DNA of 6,592 bases from Gemmobacter sp. (GTDB taxonomy: Bacteria > Pseudomonadota > Alphaproteobacteria > Rhodobacterales > Rhodobacteraceae): the NCBI GenBank assembly GCA_003509785.1, contig DOMY01000019.1:1-6592 (forward strand), written 5' to 3'. Positions 1-5,452 of the stretch are shown piece after piece. Below the pieces are notes generated by a model. That model had not been told where the DNA came from. It did no database searches and worked only from the letters and a program-made list of their open reading frames with translations. How positions within the stretch are numbered: the stretch's first letter is position 1; each line of letters opens with the position of its first letter. The position numbers and the translations under genes were made by a program.

Positions 1-2484
1 GGCCCCGCCCAGCAGATTGCCCATGCCACCACCGGCCATGCCCGGAGCCGCAGCCGCAGCGGCGCTGCCGATCATGCTGCCGCCCCCCAAGCCCAGCGAC
101 ATGATGATGCGGTTCTTCGCCGCCGTTGCGATCATCTCTGCCAGCCATCCCTTGAACATGTCGCCGATGCTACCCAGCGTGCCCTTGAACCCGTTGAACA
201 GCCCATCGGTCAGGCTGTCGACCAGCCCGCCCACCAGCGGCAGGCTGTCGGCAAACTGCACATTCAGCTGCCGCATCGCCGCAGCCATCTGCCCCTCGCT
301 CAGTCGACCCTGCAGCTGCAGTAGATCGCCCATCTCACGCTTGTACTTGGCCACAGGGTCCAGCAGGTCCAGCCAGCGCTCGGCTTCCCGGTCCAGCTCC
401 TTGATCAGCTTTTTCGAAGCCGATGCAGCGGCATTGCTGGATTTGGCGGCACCGCGGTTGGCCTCCGTCTGCGTTTCGATCTGCCCCAGCAGCTTTTCCT
501 GCGTTTCGATTTGGGCAATATCGACGCCATACTGTGCCTTCGCTGCGAGAATGGCAGCCCAATCACCCTGCGCCTTGGCAATCTGCGCATCGCGATGCGC
601 CTGCGCCTCAAGCCTGAGACCGGCAACGGTCGCGGCGTTCGCCGCATTCGCCCCCGCGCGCAGGGCATCGAGCTTGGCCTGCAGCACCACCACGCCATTG
701 TCGAGATTGGCAGAAAAACCGGCCGCAGCAGCGATGGCGGCAGCCAGGCCCTTCGCGGCGGCTTCAGCATTGCGCAGCGCAGTCGCCGCATTGTCGGAAT
801 TCACCTGTGCATCGAAGGCCGCCAAAGCCGCATCGCGGATACGTTGCGCCAGCAATCCGGACAGCTCATTCTGCTGGATATAGGCTTCGGCTGTTCGCAG
901 CGCTTCCTGACGCTTGAAAGCCTCTACCTCCGCGCTGTCCGCCCCATGCAAGGCGATGATCTGCGCCAGATCGGCCTGCTGCCGATACTGCGCCACCATC
1001 GAAGACGCGGCCACAAGCTTCTTCTCCCCGGCCACACGCGCCTGCTCCAGCACATTGGCGACTTCAGCGCCGGAAAGAGCGATCATGCCCACTTGCATGG
1101 AGATGGCCTGCAACTCCGGCGGAACCTGCGCCAGCGATCCGAAGGTCTGAGTAAAGACAGCACGCAGGGCAGTGGCGGCTTCGATCTGCGCCTGTCCGGG
1201 CGCCGCATCCGTCAGCGACGCAAGAGCATTGGCCACCAGCAGCGCCTGCGCCTCTGTCAACCCAAGCTCACTGCGCATCCGCCCCATGGAAACTTCGAAC
1301 TGCGAAATATCCGGCACATTGAAGCCGCCAAACCAAACCCCACCAACCGGCGTCGCAAGCCCACGGGCCCGATCCATGTCACTGAGCTGGCGGCTAAATC
1401 CACCGAATGTTTCTGTGATCTTTTTCATCGCAGCATCGGCCTTGTTCAGCGCCTCGACTTGCGTGATTTCGGCCAGGAACTGCGAAAGCTCCCCTGCATC
1501 TTTGCCAAACAACCCAAACTGTTCGCGCAGATCGGCAGAGGATTTCGCCGCATCATCGCTGTAGCGCTTGTACCGCGCCACGGTGTCCGACAGCTTGCCG
1601 ATCGCCTGATCCGCAGTTTCGGCCTTCTCGCCAATGTCCAGCAGCATTGGCGCCACCGCCATACCAACAGCGACGAAGGTGCCCAGCAGAGAACCGGCCA
1701 GTGCCAACTTGCCGCTGAAGCCCAGCGAGCCTGCCAACTGCGGAAACTGCTGTGCGAAGGCCATCATGATCGACTGGCCGGAGGCCACCTGCACGAAGAA
1801 ATCCTGCACCTGAAAGCTGGCATTGGTGATGGCAGGCGTGAACTTGGCCAGCCCGGCAGTGGCATTGGCAACCCCGGGCGCCAGATAGGCCCGCTCGGCC
1901 ATGGCCATCACCCGGTTCATTTCTTCCTGCTTGATGATGCCCGCAGCAACCGCTGCATTCAGCGTGGTCTGCGCCTGCTCATAGCGCTTGCTGGCGGCAT
2001 AGACGGGATCAACGGCGGAGCGCAGGCTCTGATAGTTGCCGGTCAGCATGACCACGGTGCGGGCCTGTTCTGCCTGCGCCTGGGCCGCCTGCTGTGCCGC
2101 GGCACTGGCAGCCAGCGCCTGTTCGCGCTGTGCCCGCGCCGCCCGTTCCGCCGCCGTTTCCACACCCATGTACAGCCGGGCTGCCTGTTCCAGCACGATA
2201 TTCGCCGCACGCTGGCTCGCCTCGCCGCTATGCACATAACCTGCCAGCTGCTGCTGGACGGCGGCATACTTCTGCAAGGCAGCAAAAGACGGATCGACCG
2301 CAGCCCGCAGCTCGTCAAAAGACCGGGCGCCACCCAGCATGGATTGCCGGATACGGTCACCCGACCGGCCGACCTGCTCCGCCATGCCCAGCGATGTGCG
2401 GATGGCAGATTTCGAACGGGTCTCGAACTGCGAAATATCAAGATCCAGCGAAGCGCGCATGGCGCCGGTCGGTTGCACGGACAT
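1..2484 (-). CDS. Phage tail length tape measure protein (lambda gpH-like, TMP_2 family), C-terminus cut by window edge
   Basis: The frame is open from ATG at 2484 to base 1 with no stop: 828 codons, 3' end missing. A GAGG seven bases before the ATG supports this start; an in-frame ATG at 2460 is a weaker alternative. Tape measure proteins set siphophage tail length, fill the tail tube and leave during DNA injection. Residues 231-246 read VQVASGQSIMMAFAQQ and are followed by FPQLAGSLG, matching the conserved signature of the prophage tape measure family (TMP_2). Residues about 100-145 are an Ala/Gln/Glu-rich coiled coil. Residues about 259-282 form a hydrophobic, possibly membrane-active helix. 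The visible C-terminal part becomes Gly/Ala/Met-rich, as in gpH-like proteins. Two internal repeats are seen: LRAAVDP at 59-65 against LRSAVDP at 154-160, and DISQFE at 16-21 and 392-397. It lies 75 bp after the T-like frame, as H follows T in lambda. Confidence 0.93.
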   Translation of the reverse strand, partial: MSVQPTGAMRASLDLDISQFETRSKSAIRTSLGMAEQVGRSGDRIRQSMLGGARSFDELRAAVDPSFAALQKYAAVQQQLAGYVHSGEASQRAANIVLEQAARLYMGVETAAERAARAQREQALAASAAAQQAAQAQAEQARTVVMLTGNYQSLRSAVDPVYAASKRYEQAQTTLNAAVAAGIIKQEEMNRVMAMAERAYLAPGVANATAGLAKFTPAITNASFQVQDFFVQVASGQSIMMAFAQQFPQLAGSLGFSGKLALAGSLLGTFVAVGMAVAPMLLDIGEKAETADQAIGKLSDTVARYKRYSDDAAKSSADLREQFGLFGKDAGELSQFLAEITQVEALNKADAAMKKITETFGGFSRQLSDMDRARGLATPVGGVWFGGFNVPDISQFEVSMGRMRSELGLTEAQALLVANALASLTDAAPGQAQIEAATALRAVFTQTFGSLAQVPPELQAISMQVGMIALSGAEVANVLEQARVAGEKKLVAASSMVAQYRQQADLAQIIALHGADSAEVEAFKRQEALRTAEAYIQQNELSGLLAQRIRDAALAAFDAQVNSDNAATALRNAEAAAKGLAAAIAAAAGFSANLDNGVVVLQAKLDALRAGANAANAATVAGLRLEAQAHRDAQIAKAQGDWAAILAAKAQYGVDIAQIETQEKLLGQIETQTEANRGAAKSSNAAASASKKLIKELDREAERWLDLLDPVAKYKREMGDLLQLQGRLSEGQMAAAMRQLNVQFADSLPLVGGLVDSLTDGLFNGFKGTLGSIGDMFKGWLAEMIATAAKNRIIMSLGLGGGSMIGSAAAAAAPGMAGGGMGNLLGGA

Positions 2485-2559
2485 GGCAATACCTCACAAT
2501 GCGCGGGCCGGTCAGGGCTGCGCAGACAGGGGCGGTGGATCGGAAAGCTGGCGGCCCTC

Positions 2560-2934
2560 TCAGGCCGCCTTCGGTTTCGCCGCCTCTGCGGGCGGCATGG
2601 CCAGCGGGTCTTTGCCCGCCTCGCGCGCCTCATGATAGCCGCGGCACATGTCGTACAGCAGCTCGCATTTCGAAGGCTCGCTGATCCGCCCGGTCACCCG
2701 GGCGAAGGCTTCGATTTCGGGCCAGTCGCGCGCGACATCGGCCAGGCCGTTGCTACAGGTCGGGCCCAGCCGGAACATGGCCTCCAGCAGGTATTCACCC
2801 GCATCGAGCCTGGGCAGCCCCAGCGGTTGTTTCAGCCGCCGGAACTGTTTCAGCCAGCTTTCCCCGCCCGTGCCCTTCGGCACCGCATGAAGAAAGCCCC
2901 ACTGCCGCGCCGCAAGGATCAGGGCTTCACAGCG
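2560..2934 (-). CDS. T-like tail assembly chaperone domain, expressed as a -1 frameshift extension of the upstream chaperone gene
   Basis: This frame gives 124 residues from the slip point to TGA at 2562-2560. Read alone it could begin at GTG 2883 (107 aa), but no Shine-Dalgarno sequence precedes that GTG. The codons upstream of it look coding (CEALILAARQWGFLHAV) and connect without a stop to the slippery heptamer at 2940-2934. The domain has a conserved-looking core with DWPEIEAFARVTGRI and SKCELLYDMCRGYHEAREAG, then an Ala/Pro/Lys tail. In lambda, G and GT chaperones wrap the tape measure protein and recruit tail tube subunits; the T part appears only through frameshifting. The position between G-like and tape measure genes fits that role. 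Slippage after codon 142 of the upstream gene would give a 266-residue fusion. I recognise no catalytic motif. Function is inferred mainly from order and the frameshift signal. Confidence 0.8.
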   Translation of the reverse strand, partial: RCEALILAARQWGFLHAVPKGTGGESWLKQFRRLKQPLGLPRLDAGEYLLEAMFRLGPTCSNGLADVARDWPEIEAFARVTGRISEPSKCELLYDMCRGYHEAREAGKDPLAMPPAEAAKPKAA

Positions 2935-2940
2935 TTTCCC
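2893..2940 (-). promoter_or_regulatory. Programmed -1 ribosomal frameshift signal (GGGAAAC plus stem-loop)
   Basis: On the minus strand GGGAAAC occupies 2940-2934. In the upstream frame it is read ct-G GGA AAC, exactly the X XXY YYZ phase needed for tandem -1 slippage to GGG AAA. The next codon, CGC at 2934-2932, is in the frame of the downstream domain. After a 5-nt spacer, GAAGCCC (2928-2922) can pair with GGGCTTT (2899-2893): six Watson-Crick pairs plus one G-U, around a 22-nt loop. The upstream stop TGA (2921-2919) lies inside that loop. Lambda G/T uses the closely related GGGAAAG, and frameshifting between the two chaperone genes is conserved in long-tailed phages. The signal is seen directly; its efficiency is unknown. 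Confidence 0.85.
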
Positions 2941-3359
2941 AGATAATTGCCGCGCTTGGTGGCGTATCCGGTGATCTGTTCCACAAAGCTCACCTCGCCT
3001 TGCTGCCCGTTGATCATCTGCAGGTTCAGCAGCCAGTCCAGATCATCCAGCGTCACGGCACGATCACCACGCGCGATGTTTTCAAAGCCCTTGATCAGCG
3101 GCTTGGCGCCCTCGACCAGAGCCTGTTGCACACTTTCCAGCGTGCCATCAGCCTCGGTCTTGCCTTCGGCCATCTTGGCCTTCTGCACCGCCCGCAACGC
3201 GGCCTGCGCCGAACGGCTTTCCGTGCCGACCACCAGCACGATGCAGGGCTTTTTGCGATCCGTATCCGCAAACAGCAGCTCGCCCGTGACAGGATCCTTC
3301 AGCTGCAGGCGGCCAGGGGTTTCAGCGGCAGCGCGGCTGTCAAATTTCGAGAAATCCAT
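2919..3359 (-). CDS. Tail assembly chaperone (lambda gpG-like), zero-frame product
   Basis: The protein is 146 residues, starting at ATG 3359 (MDFSKFDSRAAAETPGR) with AAGGA seven bases upstream. The frame continues open to ATG 3488, but that start has no ribosome binding site and would add 43 residues of different character, so 3359 is preferred. The N-terminal half has a beta-like segment (GRLQLKDPVTGELL, then KPCIVLVVG). The C-terminal half is helical and ends in a TLDDLDWLLNLQMING region near residues 107-122. This resembles the G-type chaperones that sit between tail tube and tape measure genes. The last residues before TGA are NYLGNAVKP, with GGA AAC inside the slippery heptamer, so a minority of ribosomes should yield the longer fusion. 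The assignment rests on gene order, size (lambda gpG is about 140 aa) and the frameshift site rather than on a catalytic motif. Confidence 0.82.
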   Translation of the reverse strand: MDFSKFDSRAAAETPGRLQLKDPVTGELLFADTDRKKPCIVLVVGTESRSAQAALRAVQKAKMAEGKTEADGTLESVQQALVEGAKPLIKGFENIARGDRAVTLDDLDWLLNLQMINGQQGEVSFVEQITGYATKRGNYLGNAVKP

Positions 3360-3505
3360 CTGTATATCCTTGAGGTTCGGTTCAGGGATGGGCGGCGCCA
3401 GGTGAACCACGTCCGGCACCGCCCGGTTGCCCTGCCAGCCGCCCCGTTTCAGGGCGGCATATTCCGGCAGGATGCAAAGTCTGCACATTTATTTACACGC
3501 CACAC
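3360..3505. other. Gap between chaperone gene and hicAB promoter; short hairpin inside
   Basis: This stretch separates two divergent units. It holds an inverted repeat, GCCGCCC (3438-3444) and GGGCGGC (3452-3458), with a 7-nt loop. Neither strand has a T-run after it, so it is not a classical intrinsic terminator. On the minus strand the chaperone frame stays open back to ATG 3488, encoding a 43-codon extension beginning MCRLCILPEYAALKRGG. No ribosome binding site precedes it, and it may be untranslated leader or a leftover from before the hicAB cassette arrived. I see no convincing minus-strand promoter. Confidence 0.4.
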
Positions 3506-3534
3506 TTGTTCGCGCAGCAGGATTGGTGTATATA
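3506..3534 (+). promoter_or_regulatory. Candidate hicAB promoter
   Basis: TTGTTC (3506-3511) and TATATA (3529-3534) are separated by 17 bp and lie just upstream of hicA, in the most AT-rich stretch of the window. Three of six bases match the -35 consensus and four of six the -10 consensus, so this is moderate support. The -10 lies inside a palindrome (3526-3541), which suggests autorepression. The transcription start and any sigma-factor preference are inferred. Confidence 0.5.
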
Positions 3535-3541
3535 TTTACAC
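3526..3541. promoter_or_regulatory. Candidate HicB operator palindrome over the -10 box
   Basis: GTGTATATATTTACAC is symmetric at 14 of 16 positions, with perfect 5-bp arms GTGTA and TACAC. It covers the proposed -10 element and ends 14 bp before the hicA start codon. A second copy of the right half, ATTTACAC, lies at 3491-3498, 43 bp upstream of the copy at 3534-3541, about four helical turns away. HicB antitoxins with a C-terminal DNA-binding domain repress their own operon at palindromes overlapping the promoter, and this HicB has a ribbon-helix-helix-like C-terminus. Binding is inferred. Confidence 0.55.
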
Positions 3542-3555
3542 ATGAAGGAGGGGCG

Positions 3556-3744
3556 ATGGAGCTGGAGACCAACTCAAGAAAGCTCCTGAAAGTCTTGAAG
3601 GAAGCAGGGTTCGAGGAAGTGTCCAAGAAAGGATCACACCTCAAGCTGCGGAAAGGGGATCGCACCGTGATCCTGCCGCATCCGAAGAAGGATCTGCCAC
3701 TCGGGACGGTCAGAAGCATTTACGAACAGGCCGGGCTTCTTTAG
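3556..3744 (+). CDS. hicA: HicA family mRNA interferase toxin
   Basis: A 62-residue protein starting at ATG 3556, with a strong AAGGAGG at 3545-3551. HicA toxins are small dsRNA-binding-fold RNases that cleave mRNA in the cytoplasm and slow translation. The family landmarks are present: an N-terminal helix (SRKLLKVLKEAGF, residues 7-19), the KKGSHLKLRKG strand with catalytic His28 (residues 24-34), the strand TVILPHP (37-43) and the C-terminal helix GTVRSIYEQAGLL (50-62). Length is normal for an intact HicA and no key residue is missing. It is followed by hicB in the usual toxin-first order. The frame extends upstream to 3427 without a stop, but those codons cross the promoter and are not coding. 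Codon use is richer in AAG/GGA/AGA and less GC-rich than in the phage genes or hicB, consistent with separate acquisition. Confidence 0.95.
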   Translation: MELETNSRKLLKVLKEAGFEEVSKKGSHLKLRKGDRTVILPHPKKDLPLGTVRSIYEQAGLL

Positions 3745-3751
3745 CCCGGCC
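3729..3751 (+). other. Intercistronic hairpin at the end of hicA
   Basis: GGCCGGGCT (3729-3737) and AGCCCGGCC (3743-3751) form a perfect 9-bp stem with a TCTTT loop. The hicA stop codon TAG (3742-3744) lies at the loop and 3' arm. No T-run follows, so full intrinsic termination is unlikely. It could protect the hicA message from 3' decay or partially attenuate transcription and so set the toxin:antitoxin ratio. That role is inference; the stem is seen directly. Confidence 0.6.
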
Positions 3752-3793
3752 GACCCATCGCCCCCCAACCCGCATAACCACATGGAAACCGCC

Positions 3794-4186
3794 ATGCGTT
3801 ACTACACCGCCATCGTTCATCAGGAAGGGAACAGCGCTTTCGGGCTGGCCTTCCCAGATCTTCCCGGCTGCCATGCTGCCGCCGACAGCTGGGCCGACAT
3901 CTCGACCGCGGCAACCGAGGCGCTTGACCTCTGGTTCGAGGATATGCCGGATGTCGCTCCCGCGCCCCTCGATCAGATCCGCACCAGGACCGATGTGATC
4001 GCGGCCCTGGCGGGCGGCGCGGTGCTTCTGCCGGTGCCCTATATTCCGGCAGATACGGCCCCTGAGCGGGTCAATATCTCGCTGGAACGCGGGCTGCTGC
4101 GCGCCATCGACGAAACCGCGAAGGCGCGCGGCATGACCAGATCGTCCTTCCTCGCCTCTGCCGCCCGGCGCGAACTGGTCGGCTGA
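3794..4186 (+). CDS. hicB: HicB family antitoxin with C-terminal ribbon-helix-helix-like domain
   Basis: A 130-residue protein if read from ATG 3794 (MRYYTAIVHQEG), the usual beginning of HicB proteins. An in-frame ATG at 3782 would add META but has no ribosome binding site. GGAAA just before 3794 is a weak one. HicB binds and blocks HicA and represses the operon. The N-terminal domain (about 1-65) has the partial RNase H-like HicB fold, with GLAFPDLPGCHAAAD near residues 17-31 and a helix ATEALDLWFEDMP. The C-terminal segment at about 92-128 (RVNISLERGLLRAIDE, then a helix with RSSFLASAARREL) looks like a ribbon-helix-helix domain for DNA binding. It starts 49 nt after the hicA stop, across a hairpin, so its translation is not tightly coupled to hicA. 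It ends at 4186, convergent with the tail tube gene that ends at 4217. Confidence 0.94.
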   Translation: MRYYTAIVHQEGNSAFGLAFPDLPGCHAAADSWADISTAATEALDLWFEDMPDVAPAPLDQIRTRTDVIAALAGGAVLLPVPYIPADTAPERVNISLERGLLRAIDETAKARGMTRSSFLASAARRELVG

Positions 4187-4216
4187 CGAGCCCTAAACTC
4201 GGGCGCCGCTCAAGCC

Positions 4217-4651
4217 TCAGGCGCGAATAGTCGCGCTGTTCACGCGAACTTCGCCGGTGAAGCCCTTGTAAGCACTGGATTCGCGGGCAGAGTCGCGCAC
4301 ATTGGCCACCTTGCCGTGGAAATATGCGATCTTGCCATCCGGGTCGGTCACCCGGAACGAGACCTCGGCATTGCCGTTGCTTTGCGCTTTCAGGATGGCC
4401 TGGCCAGCGTCGGTATCGTCACGGATCGTGAACGGCACCGCGCCGCCATCCTTGGCGCCGTTGACGTGTTCGACACGGCCTTCCAGCGTTTCGATGGTGA
4501 TGTCGTTCGACGTGTCGCCAATCTCGCCCCAGGAGACGATCTTGCCGATCGGCACATAGGCCAGCGCGCCGAACCCCGCGGCATCAACGGTGGTGGGTGC
4601 GCCGACCACACAAGCAATCGTGGCCCCGATGTAGGAAATGGGTGCAGCCAT
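4217..4651 (-). CDS. Phage tail tube (major tail) protein, lambda gpV-like
   Basis: 144 residues from ATG 4651 (MAAPISYIGATIACVVG), chosen because AAAGGA lies seven bases upstream; the frame runs open to 4672 without a better site. The sequence is beta-rich, with the pattern seen in siphophage tail tube proteins: an N-terminal strand, then WGEIGDTSNDITIETLEGRVEHVNGAKDGG (about residues 40-70), a DDTDAGQAILKAQSNG helix region (about 77-92), and alternating strands VSFRVTDPDGKIAYFHGKV to the C-terminus. These subunits stack as hexameric rings around the tape measure protein. It lacks the extra C-terminal Ig-like domain of lambda gpV, which explains the shorter length. In lambda V is directly followed by G; here the antisense hicAB cassette separates them. 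The 3' end is 30 bp from the convergent hicB stop, with no clear terminator between. Confidence 0.85.
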   Translation of the reverse strand: MAAPISYIGATIACVVGAPTTVDAAGFGALAYVPIGKIVSWGEIGDTSNDITIETLEGRVEHVNGAKDGGAVPFTIRDDTDAGQAILKAQSNGNAEVSFRVTDPDGKIAYFHGKVANVRDSARESSAYKGFTGEVRVNSATIRA

Positions 4652-4721
4652 GGAATTGTCCTTTCTTGACATGCGATCAGGCCCGCCACTGGCGGGGGAT
4701 GCTGATCAGGATTGCAGGAGG

Positions 4722-4758
4722 CGCCCGCCCTTTGGCCCTCTGGGCCATCCCACGGGCG
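4722..4758 (-). other. Nested inverted repeat between structural genes
   Basis: An outer pair, CGCCCG (4722-4727) and CGGGCG (4753-4758), encloses a perfect inner stem, TGGCCC (4733-4738) and GGGCCA (4742-4747), with a 3-nt loop. It lies in the 114-bp gap between the small Ala/Pro-tailed gene and the tail tube gene. A further short hairpin, CCCGCC/GGCGGG, is at 4682-4696. Neither is followed by a T-run on the minus strand. They could be processing, stability or attenuation elements that adjust tail tube expression, or GC-rich coincidence. Confidence 0.35.
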
Positions 4759-4765
4759 TGGCAGG

Positions 4766-5068
4766 TCAGGCCTTGGGCTTGCTGGCCTTGGCCGGGGTTT
4801 CAGCTTCCGGGGCAGCATCGCCGCCCGTGGTGGCGGTGGGCGCCGGATGGACAGCGGCAGGCGCGGCCACGGCTGCGGGCGCATCCTCTGCCGGGTCCGG
4901 ATCGCGTTCGATCTGCAGCACGCCCGACAGCGCCAGCCCGTTGATCATGGGCCAGTTGTCGCTGCAGTCGATCACGGCATTCGTGGTTTCCAGGGCGGCA
5001 CCGCGCGGGATCACATGGCGGGTCGGCAGCGAGATTTCACGGGCGGTCAGGTTGATGATCTTGGCCAT
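4766..5068 (-). CDS. Small phage virion-region protein with disordered Ala/Pro-rich tail, function unknown
   Basis: 100 residues from ATG 5068 (MAKIINLTAREISLPTRHV), with GAGG six bases upstream. A GTG at 5080 is in frame and would overlap the preceding stop as GTGA, but lacks a ribosome binding site. I do not recognise the family. Residues 1-56 form a compact-looking domain (LTAREISLPTRHVIPRGAAL, then CSDNWPMINGLALSGVLQIERD). Residues about 57-100 are low complexity, rich in Ala, Pro, Asp and Glu, and end in KASKPKA, so probably disordered. It lies between the gpU-like and tail tube genes, a place for small structural or tail completion proteins. It has no signal peptide or membrane helix. 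Confidence 0.75.
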   Translation of the reverse strand: MAKIINLTAREISLPTRHVIPRGAALETTNAVIDCSDNWPMINGLALSGVLQIERDPDPAEDAPAAVAAPAAVHPAPTATTGGDAAPEAETPAKASKPKA

Positions 5069-5076
5069 GGCCTGCC

Positions 5077-5421
5077 TCACTTGCTCATCAGGATGGCCAC
5101 AAGGCCGGATCCGGTGATGCTGATCGCGCCCTGCAGATAGGCCGCGATCGTATCCAGCGGGATGTAGCGCACGGCTCCGGCCGGGATCGATCCGACCGAA
5201 TATCCGCCCGACACATCGACATTGCCGACACCCTGCACCGGCACCACAGTGCCATCAGCACCGTCGATCACGCAGGAAATGGCCCCGGCGGTGGGGTTGC
5301 GCAGAATAAGTTCCTGACCGGCGCCGGGAACATAAACGAAGCTGTTGGACGCGGTCAGCGTGGTTTCCACCACGGCCCGCTGCCCCGGCCCCGTCATCAG
5401 GGTAGGTGCGATGACTGCCAT
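5077..5421 (-). CDS. Beta-rich phage structural-region protein, function unknown
   Basis: 114 residues from ATG 5421 (MAVIAPTLMTGPGQRAVVETTL), with AAAGG nine bases upstream. No family is recognised with confidence. The sequence is almost all short beta strands and turns, rich in Gly, Val, Ala and Thr (NSFVYVPGAGQELILRNPTAG, then ISCVIDGADGTVVPVQG and YSVGSIPAGAVRYIPLD). It ends in a strand pair, GAISITGSGLVAILMSK. This suggests a single beta-sandwich domain such as a decoration or small virion protein. It has no membrane segment. It starts 31 bp after the gpU-like gene and its stop lies 8 bp before the next ATG, so it belongs to the same late operon. Function is inferred only from context. 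Confidence 0.75.
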   Translation of the reverse strand: MAVIAPTLMTGPGQRAVVETTLTASNSFVYVPGAGQELILRNPTAGAISCVIDGADGTVVPVQGVGNVDVSGGYSVGSIPAGAVRYIPLDTIAAYLQGAISITGSGLVAILMSK

Positions 5422-5452
5422 TGCAGTTTGCCTTTCAGGGGTTGTGGGCCGG

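Noticed and set aside
17..883. Plus-strand open frame of 288 codons at the left edge
   Set aside because: It is antisense to the tape measure gene and gives a low-complexity Ala/Ser/Pro product with no ribosome binding site or recognisable fold.
2043..2633. Minus-strand open frame of 196 codons overlapping the tape measure start and T-like end
   Set aside because: It is out of frame with both better supported genes; the product is Arg/Pro-rich and resembles a frame shadow.
2560..2883. Independent gene starting at GTG 2883
   Set aside because: No ribosome binding site precedes the GTG, coding-like sequence continues upstream of it, and a frameshift signal feeds this frame from the preceding gene.
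511..2946. Plus-strand open frame of 811 codons, antisense to the tape measure and T-like genes
   Set aside because: It is in exact codon register with the minus-strand genes. Plus-strand stops there require TTA, CTA or TCA codons, which this GC-rich genome rarely uses. The protein is Arg/His/Gln-rich with no domain, and it crosses a gene boundary.
3438..3458. Hairpin GCCGCCC/GGGCGGC as an intrinsic terminator
   Set aside because: No T-run follows on either strand; a 7-bp GC stem is common in DNA of this composition.
4187..4216. Possible bidirectional terminator between the convergent hicB and tail tube genes
   Set aside because: Only weak 4-bp inverted matches (GCCC/GGGC, CGAG/CTCG) and no T-runs on either strand.
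4390..4884. Minus-strand open frame of 164 codons across the tail tube gene and its upstream neighbour
   Set aside because: Arg/Pro-rich shadow that overlaps two genes with good starts and ribosome binding sites.
4638..5140. Overlapping plus-strand open frames (4638-5117, 4712-5140)
   Set aside because: They are antisense to the small structural genes, low in complexity, and have no promoter or ribosome binding site.
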